From Anticarsia gemmatalis (lineage: Eukaryota; Arthropoda; Insecta; Lepidoptera; Erebidae), in the NCBI RefSeq assembly GCF_050436995.1, contig NC_134753.1:2170001-2234000 (forward strand): DNA of 64,000 nt, given 5' to 3'. How positions within the stretch are numbered: position 1 is the first letter of the stretch; each line of letters begins with the position of its first letter. Of the stretch, positions 22,401-34,873 are shown in pieces. The notes beneath the pieces are model-generated. The model ran no database searches. It was not told the DNA's origin and was given only the letters and a program-made list of their open reading frames with translations. The translations under genes were made by a program, and so were the position numbers.

Positions 22401-23037
22401 CTGAAACTTGGCTTTAGTGTTTCGTCAATTTAGTACGTAGATACATGGTAGTAATGTTTTATTTGGTAAATTCAACTATTGTGTGTAGGATCAGGATATG
22501 TCGGTTTTTTCACCATTATTATTGCATTTATTTTTTAAATAAGTACCTACGTTTTTCCTTCTCAGACATTATACTTTAATAAAGTAATAATAGTCCGATC
22601 ACTTATAAGCGTAAAAAGATATTAGGTATAAGTACTTAATACACTTTCGAAATAAAGTTATCTTGTAAATTATTATCAGATCAGATGGAAGCTCGAAAAC
22701 AATTTTATCATAATAATACTACTATAATCATGTAGATAAAGTTCTTGCAAAATTGATCAATTTTTCATATAACCTCCATTGAGCTATTATAATTGGCACA
22801 TTAAATTTCCAATCAAAGACTATTAATTATATCTCCGAAGAGCTGCATGGTTGCACAGAGCACTGCTGCCCTGTGCGATGCTCTCACAAATTATATGAAT
22901 TAAGAAAATTATACCCTTTGCGAAAGTACCCTGATATGCCGGGAACAAAAATACCCGTCTCCGTAACACATTTTATATGTTTTTAGTTCGAAAATAATAG
23001 CTTCTGAAAGATATCGGTATTTTGATTGTGTTGTTAG

Positions 23038-23115
23038 ACTTTCGTTCTAAATAGCGTCAAACAGTCTCTGCCCATCCCTATGGAAAAGGCCGTGAGATTA
23101 TATATGTATGTGTGT
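23038..23115 (-). repeat. Lepidopteran dispersed repeat, minus-strand relic
   Basis: On the minus strand it reads ATACATATATAATCTCACGGCC, then CCATAGGGATGGGCAGAGACTG, which matches the ACATACATA / GGGTAGGCAGAGA order of 15301-15418. Confidence 0.55.
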
Positions 23116-25095
23116 ATTTAATGCCTAAGTGAATGTGATACTATAACTACTTTCATATATTAGGATACGAAATCGTCTAAGCCGTTTCTCCGTTTGTAAT
23201 TTTTTTTATATTTTGTGAAGACTGGAGTTTGTATTAGCCATTAATCCACATTATATGACAGATCAACATGTTCAACTAACAAAATGAAACCGGGGTTTCA
23301 AGAAAGCTTTCGGTGTTTAGGTGGTCAAAATAACAAAAAAATACTACTTATTACTACTAAAAATACAATACTTCAAGTAAATTTTAGGCTCCAAAAACCA
23401 GATTTTTGGAGTGGGTGACTATAAATTCATATATTACATTTAAAATACGGAAAGTTAAATTCTTAAACACGACACCCCATAATTTTATTTCTTATTTTGA
23501 GAAAGGACTCTATCACAAGTACCATCTTAAAGTCTTCGTAATTAAAAGTATTAAAGCCAAAAGTACTGATTAAAGATTGCTATTATACACTTGTAAGTAC
23601 AGTTGCGTGCATAATTTCCTGAACACAATCCATTCAGATTACGAAAAATTCAAATTTCATGTTAGCATTTTCTTAATAAAATGCTACCATGGTTAATAAT
23701 CTTCAAAGAACAACATGATGTTTTGCCAAAGTGTAAAGTCAAAACACTGGATGGAAATTAAGAATCATTCTCAGAGGCAAAAAAACTCTTTTAGGCTAAA
23801 CATTTTTCCAATTTTACAGATGTAATTCTAGCTAGAGACAAATTTGAAGAAATAATTTATTGAAAGACTAATTTTGATTTCTTTTCCGGTGTTTCAGAAA
23901 ATCTCTACTCACTACACTCTACGCCATAATGTAACAATGTAACTTTTTGAACGAGCTCAGGTGTGCAGCAAATTTTGCCGTCGTCTGTACCCTAAAATAT
24001 TGCGTGGCAAGTTAAATAAATATGTTGGTTCAAAGATGGCCCTGATAGTGACTTTTGAACGGTAATGAGTTTGTATGATTTGAAGGTGCGACTTTCAGTC
24101 CGTAACACGAACTTGCATACATTAATGTTGATCCTATCTGAGTACATTTTTAGCAATTTATATGTTCATTTTGTAAGCCGGTTTTGGATTACACGGTTTA
24201 TTTTTTTGGTGAATTTAACGGATTATACTTATGTAATTCTTTTATCCTATTCTTTTTTTTATAAGTCGTAATTATTGACCCACGTAGTATATACTCTTAT
24301 GTTTAGAAAATATTTATAGATAATGTTAATTATTTGTCAATCTATTCTTAAATGTCTTCCTCTGTTAATATTTCAGTTCTTTATCATGAATTTTTATTAG
24401 GAAAATATACTATAAAATAATTTTCTCTTCCTTTTTGAATCAGAATTAAAGTAAGGCCTGGCAAAAAAACATATTTTCGATAGTTGTAGTAATCTCAGAG
24501 CGATACAAAAGCGACTTATTATTTTCCACACAATCAAACTATGACTGCGTATTTTGAACTGCAAGATAAGTAGGCATCAGATTAATATCATATAAAAACT
24601 AAATCAATTTCGATACCTTTTGTTGTCCATCAAAAATATCGTTAGGTACTTCCTAAATAGGTATAGATATCTAGAGGTATTGTCTATGAATGGTCTTGTA
24701 TTTTAGCTCGTCATTCTATCATTATGGACAAGGTTACACGAAAAAATAAAATTTGGTAGCGCGAATAGAAATTGCCGCTATATGGTTCCGTAGTAAACAA
24801 AATTATTGAAATCCAGGTAATTAAATACTTGGAGCTTGAGTGCTAATAGATATTTCAATTATTCTTGTAATGTCTGTTAACTTCGCGATAATATTTGGAA
24901 AAGACAATGACTATTTACGAATCGTATGATAAACAAACTATATGGAGATGGATACATATTTTGCGGTACCCTGATAGTGTTTGTTATTTGTCTCCCAGAT
25001 CAATGAACCAGAAATTCAAGCAAACAATTTTATATTCTAAAATACTAAAGTAACCGAACTCGCTGCATCTGTGGCCACACGATAACTTCTCTTTT
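23116..25095. other. AT-rich stretch, nothing recognised
   Basis: No ORF with coding character and no recurring repeat. The direct pair TTTAGGCTCCAAAAACC/GATTTTTGGAGTGGGTG at 23385-23417 forms a weak hairpin only. Confidence 0.35.
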
Positions 25096-25099
25096 AGAC

Positions 25100-25195
25100 C
25101 ACAAACCCTGTGCCGAAACGCTTCAAAGTAAAATGCATATTTGCGTTAATTCCCGTTTAATATTATATAACTAATATGCAACGCAAAAGCTAGGC
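25100..25195 (+). repeat. Diverged 'GCCGAAACG' repeat plus ATGCAACGC tail
   Basis: GTGCCGAAACGCTTCAAAG, AAATGCATATTTGCGTTAATTCCCG and TATTATATAACTAATATGCAACGCAAAAGC are a decayed copy of the 90-bp unit (13059-13142), followed by the ATGCAACGCGAAAG motif that also adjoins the unit at 26660-26670. Confidence 0.6.
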
Positions 25196-25629
25196 AGATT
25201 TGAGAACACAAATGGTTACAGAACCCATAAAATGGTTTTATTTTGTCCCTGAAAGCCTGTTAAAAACAAAATCAAGCGTTAATAAGCCCGCTGTTTCTAC
25301 GGCCTCTCGATCGCGCCTCTTTGAGCTACCGATAAACAACCTATTTGCTGTTATCTGATTGTACTAATATCAAATTATTGCACGCATAATGTTGCATTAC
25401 CCTAATTAGTACGTTTCGTTTAATTAAAAATGTAATGGAAATAGATTATACTAACTGGTTTTATAAGACTACTAGTTTTGCTGTAGTTTTTTAAGACTTT
25501 TTGTATGATTAACGAAGTATTTTTGTTATAAATCGATATTTTTTTTAAGATAACGAGGTTTTTGCCTACAATACGAGTATTATTATGAGAATTATGTACA
25601 CATCTTAAAGACTTAAGTTTAAGAATCAA

Positions 25630-25836
25630 TTGGAACCCTGTTTATTCAAGTTCTGTAATTCCGTTTATTCAAGTTTGACAATAAAAAATTACATTTTCAC
25701 AAAAATCGCCAAACTGGGTAACAGTTTGTTGGCAACAATGGCGCTCTATTTCAGTTCTGACATAAAATTAGTAGTAGTAAAGCTTATTAAAGCATATTTT
25801 AAAGCCCAATCAGATGATTTGAATTGTCACACATAA
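25630..25836 (+). other. 68-codon open frame, doubtful
   Basis: An ATG in good context (ACAATGGCGC, 25738) heads the last 33 codons (MALYFSSDIKLVVVKLIKAY...). The frame has somewhat protein-like composition, and AATTAAA lies shortly after the stop. No promoter elements, splice partners or known domain; chance is the default explanation. Confidence 0.15.
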
Positions 25837-26051
25837 CCTAATTAAATGCACGATCTAAACAGTTTTGGGTCATTAGATCCGTAAATAGTACACCCCAAGT
25901 AATTGTAAAAGAACTATCCCAATTAATTTTTAAAGTAAAAGATCATTTCTTTAACCGGCATACTTTGTAATATAATACACCACTTAAATATAAAGTCACA
26001 ATACACTACAGTCTTGACTTACATAAATGTTTTGTCGGAAATTTGCTAAAA

Positions 26052-26160
26052 CCCGCACTTGGCCAGCGTGGTGGACTCAATGCCTAACCCCTCCCTTATT
26101 ACGGGAGGAGACCCCGGCCCAGCACTGGGACATAAATGGGTTAAATTTATTTATTTTATT
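26052..26160 (+). repeat. Non-LTR/SINE tail, best copy
   Basis: ACCCGCACTTGGCCAGCGTGG, ACTCAATGCCTAACCCCTCC, GGAGGAGACCCCGGCCCAGC and ACTGGGACATAAATGGGTTA is the familiar 3' end of a lepidopteran non-LTR/SINE group. It ends in an ATTTATTTTATTT run. Fragments recur at 2432, 10030, 19507, 31268 (minus) and 52505 (minus). Confidence 0.7.
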
Positions 26161-26187
26161 TTTATTTGCTAAATTAAGCCTTTCCTA

Positions 26188-26422
26188 AGGCTCAGTTCAC
26201 AACTAGTGTACGTCAAATTGATAGTCACTATTCAGTACATTGCTGCTTTGACATAACGTGCTAATAACTATAATCTAAGGGAGAAAACAATGTACAGCAA
26301 AGCGTTTAAATAGTTATTAACTGATACATGATAGCTCCCCTAATTTACCTAAAAGCGTTTTAAATTTATAATCGAGCGAGTAAAGTGCTTACTTTAACGG
26401 TAAAGTGTGAACGTGCCTCTAT
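26188..26422. mobile_element. TIR MITE, about 235 bp, copy 1
   Basis: The left end AAGGCTCAGTTCACAACTAG and the right end GGTAAAGTGTGAACGTGCCT form an imperfect inverted repeat (AGGCACGTTCACAC type). The interior CAGTACATTGCTGCTTTG ... AAGGGAGAAAACAATGTA is shared with 31966-32110. Confidence 0.6.
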
Positions 26423-26670
26423 TCTAAGTTAATGTTCGAAGCCTGCCATCGATCAACATCATCTGCATGTGTTCGACCTTGCGTTGGACCAAAGAGGTTC
26501 TCTTACAAAAAAATAATACAAAAACTCTTTACTATAACTACACAATGAGAAAATGCCGTTTGAATGATAAGGCGAAGTTGAAATGCCTTGCTACTTGGTA
26601 TAGAAACTGTTTAGGGTTATTTTGAACAGTTATTTGATTATTCATAACTTTTAAACTCTCGCGTTGCATG

Positions 26671-26934
26671 TTTAATGTATAATAGAATACGGGAATTAAC
26701 GCGAACACGCATTTTACCTTAAAATGCCTAACGTTTCGGCGCAGGTTGCACTCGCCGTTGTTTAATGTATAATAGAATACGGGAATTAACGCGAACACGC
26801 ATTTTACCTTAAAATGCCTAACGTTTCGGCGCAGGTTGCACTCGCCGTTGTTTAATGTATAATAGAATACGGGAATTAACGCGAACACGCATTTTACCTT
26901 AAAATGCCTAACGTTTCGGCGCAGGTTGCACTCG
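26671..26934 (-). repeat. Three tandem 90-bp repeat units
   Basis: TTTAATGTATAATAGAATAC begins at 26671, 26761 and 26851, so the period is exactly 90. Units are identical as far as I can read them and end GCGCAGGTTGCACTCG. Because 90 is divisible by 3, a repetitive 142-codon frame runs through them on the minus strand; this is a consequence of the repeat, not evidence for a protein. It is the same element as 13059-13142 in reverse orientation. Confidence 0.95.
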
Positions 26935-27017
26935 GCGAGTGCAACCTGCGCCGAAACGTTAGGCATTTTAAGGTAAAATGCGTGTTCGCGTTAATTCCCG
27001 TATTCTATTATATATTT
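26935..27017 (+). repeat. Inverted fourth copy of the 90-bp unit
   Basis: Starting at the palindromic joint TGCACTCGGCGAGTGCA (26927-26943), the sequence reads back through the whole unit (GCAACCTGCGCCGAAACG ... TTCCCGTATTCTATTATAT). With the third tandem copy it makes a head-to-head palindrome with arms of about 83 bp and a one-base centre. Confidence 0.95.
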
Positions 27018-27795
27018 GATTATTGTATCCTTTCCTGCTTACATTTATTTTGATATTCATGGCTACAGAAGATTTAGGTTCCTATATAGATAAGAAATAA
27101 GTGTGTGTTCCTTTTCTTAATAAATCTTATGAAAACAACTCCGATACCGACAAATTATCAATCATTGGACTTATACATAATATTGTACAAAATTAAATTA
27201 AGCGGCTCTTCGGTTAACATTTGTTTCATTTATAATGCCAATATGTAATCCAATTTTTCTAAGGCCATATTATAACATAGTGCATAGAAGCAGTAGAAAA
27301 AATATTACATAGAGCCAATTTTCCATAGTTATAACGTTATCCGACAAATAATAATATCGAATTCTTAAAACAATGTAGCTAAATCAAAGATAATTCATTA
27401 TTATTTACATAAAGAAATTTTCAATTTACAAAACATATTTTAACTTAACGATATTACCTATTAAATGTAGCGAAATATTTCAAATCTCCAAAATATTCCT
27501 TCATAATCTGTTCTAATTGTTACAAATGACGTCATTGTACAACCTTCTCCTTAACCCCCAGCTGAGAGCTGTGCTGACTTACAAATCGTCGATTGAACTG
27601 ATAAAAACACCATTAAATTAATATTACATATTTTTTACCCGCTATTATCGTTTCCTATTGATGAAATAGCATAAAGGTGATGCTAATTGTTTGAATTTTT
27701 AGTTAAATATCTGTTAATAGCATGTTAAATACTAAGAATTATTTTATATTTATGAAAAACGAGTGTATTCTATACTATGGATTTCATTTTATTTT
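27018..27795. other. AT-rich stretch, nothing recognised
   Basis: No repeats shared within the window and no coding-like frame. A TGACGTCA-like TGACGTCAT sits alone at 27528. Confidence 0.35.
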
Positions 27796-27850
27796 AACCG
27801 ACTTCAAAAAAGGAGCAGGTTCATAATTCGTTGGAATCTTTTGTTATGTA
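27796..27850 (+). repeat. 'ACCGACTTCAAAAAAGGAGC' repeat start
   Basis: This is the better copy of the repeat seen at 4075. The first 45 bases are recognisable (AGGTTCATAATTCGTTGGAATC); the remainder is diverged. Confidence 0.5.
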
Positions 27851-27969
27851 TTGAAGTTTACAATTTAACCTTATTGATCTTTTGTAGTTGGTCATTTTTA
27901 ACACTAAAGGATAAAGCTAAACTTATTAGCTTTGCTACGCTTCCTCTAGCATCTATTTTTAGACGATAA

Positions 27970-30045
27970 AATTTTAAAGATATTCTTATTTCTTATATTA
28001 ACATGAAATCTACATATTTTACACATCACTGATCTACTATCAGGAGCTAATTTTAACACACTGCATTTTATTTTACAAGAAACATTTACCTAAATATTAA
28101 TCTCTTCATATAAACTCGCACTCAGTAGCTCTAGAACATTAAAATCGATAAAAAACAAGCAAAAATGCAAATATATGGCCATAAAACTGTGGAACTTTGA
28201 ATCATTAATTCTTATTCTTTTGTTTTACAACACCCAAATATATTATATTTGGCAAAGAAAACTTCCTATATAAAATTTATTTTTGCCCCAAAAATCTTAC
28301 GTAATTTGATTTTAATTTATTGTCTTATTCAAAAATTAATGACTTTTGTATATATTTTGGGTTTGAAAGCTAAAGATAGACGCACAGAGGACCCTTTAAA
28401 ACTAATTTGCGCCGTTAGTTTTTTTTCGCGTCCTTTACTTACAATATGTAAATATTTTTTTTACGTTCCTTCATCCATCCAGCACTAAGAATCAATTTTA
28501 TTGACCACTTCAGTAATCAATGGTAGGTCCTGTAAATAAAAAATACACTCGAAAGCAAAAACAATGTACACAATTTTATGTTTTTAACATCATTTTTGTT
28601 AATGAAAATGAAAAAACCCTATCGTTTACTAACTCCAAAATGTTCCCGCAAACACTGGGTTTTGAAAATTTTGTTCATAATACAATATTTTTCCCTGTGA
28701 TAGTCGATTTTTAAAGTAATGCTTTGAAATCACCAAGCATTTACTTAAATCGTGCGTAATCAATGTCAATGTGCGATCACCTTTACCCATTTTACGAGCA
28801 AAAATTTACCTCACCACTAAATTATAATCTATAAAAGTGAAACAACATTGTCCGCTGTAAACTGCTTGTAAATTCGATTAGGCTATTCTCCTGCTTTTAA
28901 TAAACAAATTAAAATGGCATTAATAAATTATCTTACATCCTGCTCCCTCTGTTAGATTAAGATTACGTCATAACAATGTAAGATTAATGATTTAATTGTT
29001 AATTTTTGTTATGATCTATTTATTTTACGTAAATTACCGTGAACATGCATTTCGCATAAAATTGCTTGCAACGAAATGTCAGAAAATTCTAGGCTAAGCG
29101 CATGTTATAACAATTATTTTTTCTTATTAAGTAATTCTAGGCTAGACATGCAACGTGAAAGTTAGGTTTTTCCATTAGGTATTTTGTCATGACTATAAGG
29201 AACGGAAAATATACGGTCACCCATCCTATATGTGGCTGCATCAAACCTGCTTACTCACTACTTTGTAACTAGTCTTTCCTATGATTTACAAACCGGGAAC
29301 TACAATGGCTGTATAAGCTCTAAGAGCATATAAATAAATTTAGTACCTGCTCAATATTGCATCGATATAAACAAAATAATTATGGGAAGCATCACCCGAG
29401 CATCGAACCTTATATTTTAGCATACAATCAGGCAATGTGAATAAAAGGACATTGTTTTGTTCACAGCTTTATTAACATACATATATGACAAATAACTACA
29501 TAAATCAATTGAGCTTAACTTATAAAAATGTTAAGTTATTTCCTCTGAGTTGAGTCATCTATTTGACTTACTATTTAGGTATTTGTATTAAGGTTAAAAC
29601 AACGACAACGCCATCTAGAAAATTCTGTATTTATGACTGTCATATGTGTCAGTATCTGACCTAAATGAATCAATGATTTGATTTTCTTAATACTATTTTA
29701 AAGCTTTCTTATACAAAATAACTTGAAAAATTAAGGTTACTCTTTAAAATTATTTTGCCCTGTTGCGACCATCTTGGTTTTTTCTTATTAAAATATTGTT
29801 TGATTAAGTACTACAGATATCAGTAAATATTGAATGAATTCGAATCGATAAAGATAAAGTCATGTAGATGAATGAAATGAATTCGACATATAAATAAACG
29901 AATAGGCGATAGAAAAGCAACAAAAAAAGTCAACAGCCAAAACGCTTAATTACGCAAAACACCTACTAGTTTATGCACGCAAAGTCACATGCATAACCAT
30001 GTATACATTTTTTGTTACCGTAATCTGTTGAAATATTATTATAAG
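27970..30045. other. AT-rich stretch without a recognised gene
   Basis: The open frames at 28249-28488 and 28520-28714 are AT-driven. A diverged trace of the 90-bp unit (GTGAACATGCATTTCGCATAAAAT) and of ATGCAACGTGAAAG lies at 29039-29165. GCGACCATCTTGG (29766-29778) is a Pho/YY1-like site without other promoter signs. Confidence 0.35.
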
Positions 30046-30051
30046 TTATTT

Positions 30052-30330
30052 TACTAATAATATAAATGCAAAAAATTTGATGTAAGGATGTTTGTTACTA
30101 AATTAAGGCAAAACTACTGAACAGATTTCGATGAAACATACAAAACTTGGCAGTGTTGTACCTTATGCACTAGAATAACACGTAAGTTATAGAAATACAA
30201 AGTTACTTCATTTGTCTGTGACCTACGATCTACCTATACATAAAAAACTCTTTCGTTGCTAAGTGACTGACAGACAAACTAAATCATATACTTCAGACGA
30301 CGCGGACAAAATCGCTGGCAAGAGTAAAGT
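30052..30330 (-). mobile_element. RTE-type non-LTR 3' fragment, minus strand
   Basis: TAATAATATAAATGCAAAA, then CAAAACTACTGAACAGATTTCGATGAAAC, GACAGACAAACTAAATC, and GACGCGGACAAAATCGCTGG follow the usual reverse order of an RTE-like lepidopteran 3' end (TATAATATTA, 'tactgaacggattttgatgaaa', 'cccgcg'). Confidence 0.6.
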
Positions 30331-31267
30331 AATAAAATTATAAATTTAAGGTCATCATATGGTCAACACAGTTTTTGTAGTGTCATTTAATTCGCTACAA
30401 AAAGTTATGTACATTTCAAAATGGCAGGCCGTGTATTTATTTAAATCCTCATTTGTATTTTGACTTTGATTAAATAGGTTTTGTGCGGGCTTTAGTAATA
30501 ACGAATGTTTGTATACTGTTCGTAATAAATAATGTGAATTGTCTAAAGTATCTCTGGATATGATTTCTGTGTAATACCAACCATGTCTGTAATTTTCTTG
30601 CTTAAAGAATTATAGCAAATATGAAAATACTATATTTTACCAATTGGCTAGCAAAAAGTGATGTGAGATCTACATTACTCCAATTGAAAAATATTATTAA
30701 GTTAAGTGTTTGCTTTGTAGCACTGAAGGCTTCGTAGACTTAATAAGTAAAAAACTAAATATACCTTAACTTATTGAGACAACATTTGTGTTTATCACAT
30801 TGTTTCCAAATAATTTTAAGTTCTAAATGGTAGTACAAAAACAACCACAGTATTATCTTATATCAAACATAATATAAAAAAACATTATTAAAAAATCACA
30901 TACATAGATATAGCTACAAGAAAAAATACCTCCGTACGTGCAACAAATACAGTTATAAATAGATATTTCTCATACTCAATATAATGATCACCATTTCCCG
31001 AACTACTTAACTGGATTGGCGATAAAACTTCAACATCCTATAAAGCCTATATACTTACGAGAAAACTATGCATTTATGTGAAAGAGTAAAGAAATAGGGT
31101 TACTATGTCAACTATAAGTACTGTCACGAGCAAAAATATGTATGCAATGTCGTTTTATCCAACGAGCTATAGATTTTTTGATAACACCTAATCTAATAGC
31201 GTCGTCTGACTGCCTGTTGCAGTGCTGTACCGATTGGATGAAATTGTATTTGGAGATAACTTGAAAT

Positions 31268-31370
31268 TTCATTAACGTTTTTCTGTCCCACTGCTGGGCA
31301 AGGCTTTCGCGAATTGAAGAAGAGGTTAGGCCTTTAGTCCATCACGCTGTATTCCCTCAAGAAATGCGAC
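31268..31370 (-). repeat. Non-LTR/SINE tail, minus strand
   Basis: TCTGTCCCACTGCTGGGCAAGGC ... GAAGAGGTTAGGCCTTTAGTCCATCACGCTG is the reverse of the 26052-26130 tail. Confidence 0.6.
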
Positions 31371-31965
31371 AAATCATTTATTCGAATAACATTTATTCTA
31401 TGTTAGTTGTATGATAATTTTGAAATCCAAAACCTTAATCATTTTACATTATAGTATAATACTAATACATTAATAATTATGATACTATACAAACTTTGAA
31501 AATAATGGTAGCAGTGTGCACATATTTTTGCTCATGATTGTTCAATACAAAATAAGGGCTTCATAAAGTTTAAGCTTGAATATGAAACTTTCCAAGTAAC
31601 AAGTCAATTAAGTTTTGCAGGTCGGCAAGTTGCGGGTGGTGTAGCGCGTTGAAAATTGTTATTGAAACGTTTTGTATGTAGGTTTATTATGTTTGCGTTC
31701 AGTAAGATAGTAGCACTTGATTGTTTAGTTTTGCTTAACTGAATAGATTTTATGTGTTGCGAGTTATTGATTATATTTATCACTTAGTACGTTTCTCTTT
31801 TCTTTGCTAACTTTGTTTGTATGAATATAGCAACTAACCTTGCAGTAAGCAAAACCTTTAAAAGTTGATTGGTGCTTTCTATGATCATTATTTCACATTT
31901 TCATTTTCTTAATATTCATTTATGATCAGTATGGGTATTACGTATCTCAGGTGACAATTAATCTA

Positions 31966-32110
31966 CTTGTCGACTAGTGTAATTGATGGTAAAAATTCAG
32001 TACATTGCAGCTTTGGCGTAACGTGTTAATCACTATTAAATAAGGGAGAAAACAATGTATAGCAGCTTTCATTCTTAGGCTGTTTAAATACACTTTACGC
32101 AGAAAATGTT
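31966..32110. mobile_element. TIR MITE, copy 2 (partial)
   Basis: GACTAGTGTAATTGATGGTA, TTCAGTACATTGCAGCTTTGGCGTAACGTGTTAAT and AAGGGAGAAAACAATGTATAGCAG align with 26205-26305. The outer inverted repeats are not clear here. Confidence 0.6.
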
Positions 32111-32464
32111 TATCAAAATCAACATAATTTCTGTCGTACGGTCTGTACAAACTTCTTTGGTTGTATATTTTTTTGACATAACTATAAATAAATTACCCAC
32201 GAGGTCAAATGTGATTAACCTTTTGCAATTTTACGTATAATTTGATTGACGTTGATGTAGACAAATTTGTTTTCTAAAACTTTGACTAATATTATAATAA
32301 TACAAAAACTATGATGACCTTTCTTTCTCATGGTTTGTAGTTAATCTTATGTCAAGCGAATAATATTTAGAGATACTGAGATCTTTTTGAATGGGGAAAC
32401 TTTACTTTGCTATTTCTGTGTCAATTCACAAGTGATAAATATACAAACGCAGATATCTAATTAA

Positions 32465-32735
32465 GTACTCTAACTACAAATATTTGATTTGTATGGGGGT
32501 TGAACCCCATACCCACGCAGTGTACCAGTGACCACTGCAACAACTTTGACTGCCTCCGTTTTGTCGTGATTTAGGTCACCATGCCGCTTCCATTGCATCG
32601 GGAAGTGTCCGTTGTTTGTATGTTTGTAAAAGTCCCCGCGACACAAGAGCAATTCTTAGTGCGGGAGGTGTCAGTTGTTTGTAGGTTTGTAAAAGTCCCC
32701 GCGACACAAGAGCAATTCTTAGGCCCGGAGTTTTC
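32465..32735 (-). mobile_element. tRNA-derived SINE with internal duplication
   Basis: TATGGGGGTTGAACCCCATACCCAC carries the reverse B box and GTGTACCAGTGACCACTGCAAC the head region. The right part is related to other SINE bodies (GTTTGTATGTTTGTAAAAGTCC). Inside it a 63-bp unit is duplicated (32602-32664, 32665-32727). Confidence 0.55.
32602..32727 (+). repeat. 63-bp tandem duplication
   Basis: GTGTCCGTTGTTTGTATGTT at 32605 and GTGTCAGTTGTTTGTAGGTT at 32668 are exactly 63 bases apart. Both copies continue with AAAAGTCCCCGCGACACAAG and AGCAATTCTTAG. Few substitutions separate them, so the duplication is recent. Confidence 0.9.
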
Positions 32736-32985
32736 TTTTTTTAAGAAAAAAAGAGAAGGAACACATGTTTACAAAATATGACATTTTATTCAAGACTGTA
32801 ATCTTAAAAGACAATTTTACCTATACCAGTAAGTAAGTATTTGTATTAAGTAATACGACTTAAATCCTAAGCTATTCAACTATCGCTGCACCCAGCTATT
32901 CTACAAAGAAAATGCAAGTTGCGTCAGTACCAATACTCGTAAAAGCAACTGAATATGTAAGCATACAAATAAACATACACTAGCT

Positions 32986-33315
32986 TTAACCCGTGGCTGC
33001 GTCCGCACAGAAAGATTTCCTGGGATTTTTGGTACTTCATGTGATAAACCAGACTGTCAACTTTACTATTTGTGTACCAATTTTCGCAAGAATTTATTCA
33101 GTAGTTTTGAACAGAAAGATTGACAGACACATAACTCAAAGTTTCACATAAATAATACTAGCTTCTGCTCGCGTTTCTGTTCGCGTGAATAGATATTTCA
33201 GGGTATAAGGTATTCTATCTAGGCTGAAAAGGCTAGGCATTGTTTGGTAGTTTTGGCATCAAAGAGTAACAAACATACATGCATACAAACTTTTAAATTT
33301 ATAATATTAGTAGGA
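32986..33315 (+). mobile_element. Two RTE-like 3' fragments in tandem
   Basis: The first runs from TAGCTTTAACCCGTGGCTGCGTCCGC through TTCAGTAGTTTTGAACAGAAAG and TGACAGACACA to about 33150. The second starts ACTAGCTTCTGCTCGCGTTTCTG at 33158 and ends TTTATAATATTAGTAGGAT at 33315. Both start at the same 'CTAGCTTY...CCGCG' boundary. Confidence 0.6.
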
Positions 33316-33319
33316 TAAG

Positions 33320-34865
33320 TGTATACGTTTCGCATGTTTGCGCTAATGGAAAGATTTAACGCTAGTGCAATATTACTTTTGAGGTTCTAATGCACTTTTG
33401 ATAAGTATGCAAGTTTTTGCAAGTAGTCGCTTTGATAGTGAGTGGGTTTGATTTCTGGTTATAAAAAGTTTTCATATGTTTAGAACAAATCATCTTGGTT
33501 GACTGGCTTAAGAGCCTACTTAGGGACAAAGATTAATTCTTATATACGTACTGAAATAACGATGGTGTAGTATACTAATAAAAGTAGTTTGAGAGTCTAA
33601 AGTCAGAATTGACGTTAAAAATCAATAAAAATTTGCTATTTTTATAACAGTCTGAAAGGTTAGAAAATTATATAAAGAATATTTTAGCACTAAACTATGC
33701 CTTTCCTCTTACAGGATAATATAATCTTTAGTTACTAATCAAAAAGTATTGCAACACCAAGCCCTCCAGTAACATTTTTAATTCAGGCAACACATCTTAA
33801 TCAAACCATGACGACATTAACTTTTTAAGAATAAAAACAAAAGACCAATTCATTCCAAATTTAAACTCAAACAAAAGGTCTTTCAACACGTCAATACGTT
33901 TTAAAACATCAATGTATGAAGACTGTTCCAAAACCTTTTACCTACGAAATTGAAACATGATATACGAATTTGAACCTTATGTTTATAGTAATAAGGAAAA
34001 TGTACAGGTAAAATGACTTTTGACACGTGTAAATAGATTTGAAACGTTCTATATCAAAAGGTAGAATGGAAAGGGAACTCAATTGTCTCAAAACAGATAG
34101 CACATTTGCGCTGTGTACTTGCGATACTGTATATCATCTGCCTGCGCCATAGATTTATCAACGAAACGAATACGACAGGCGGCCATTTGTAATTCGCAAA
34201 AAAAAAGATGAATGATTTGAATTTTGAACGAAGGATTAAACTAGATAGTACACGTGATATTGTTTTAGAAATTGATTAATATTAAAAAAAAAAGTTTTTT
34301 TTATTCTGTTGTTATTTATGCGTAGCCAGAACAAAAGTAAGATAGTTAAGTTACAAATTAAAACAGAATCATCCTTTTAATTTAAGGACATTTCACTGTC
34401 ACCATTTGTAAACAGTTTTGTGGGTAACCGTTTGCGTGAACAGCAATTTAGTATGATAGTCCTCAATTTATTAATTGATATGCTTCTTTCTTAGTATAAC
34501 ATCTTGCTTTATTCAAAACATTTTTCCTCCTCCATTAAAATGTTTAGTCATTACTATTCTGAGAAATGAATCCATATTAAATCCGATCTGTTAGTTCGTG
34601 TTTAAGAGAACGATTTGTACAAAACCATTAGTTAATTAATAAATGATATCATACAAGTTCACAGATCAGCTGTCAAACAAACGTACCTTAATTAACCAAA
34701 TCACTAACGAAGTGTAAAAACGCAAGCGCCATTTTTATACCAATTAATACCAATTTTAACATTTCACGAAAAAAAAAACACATAATTCATAACTCGATAT
34801 AATTTATTATACATTGGATAATTAATAGAAATCATTAATATATATTTCAATTTATATTTTTGATG
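33320..34865. other. AT-rich stretch, nothing recognised
   Basis: No coding-like frame or repeat shared within the window; only homopolymer A/T runs (for example 34200-34208, 34286-34300, 34770-34780). Confidence 0.35.
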
Positions 34866-34873
34866 TTCTAAAC

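Noticed and set aside
26538..26966. 142-codon minus-strand frame with three 30-residue repeats, the longest in the window
   Set aside because: It exists only because a 90-bp non-coding repeat is present in tandem; the same unit elsewhere (13059, 25100) has no open frame of note.
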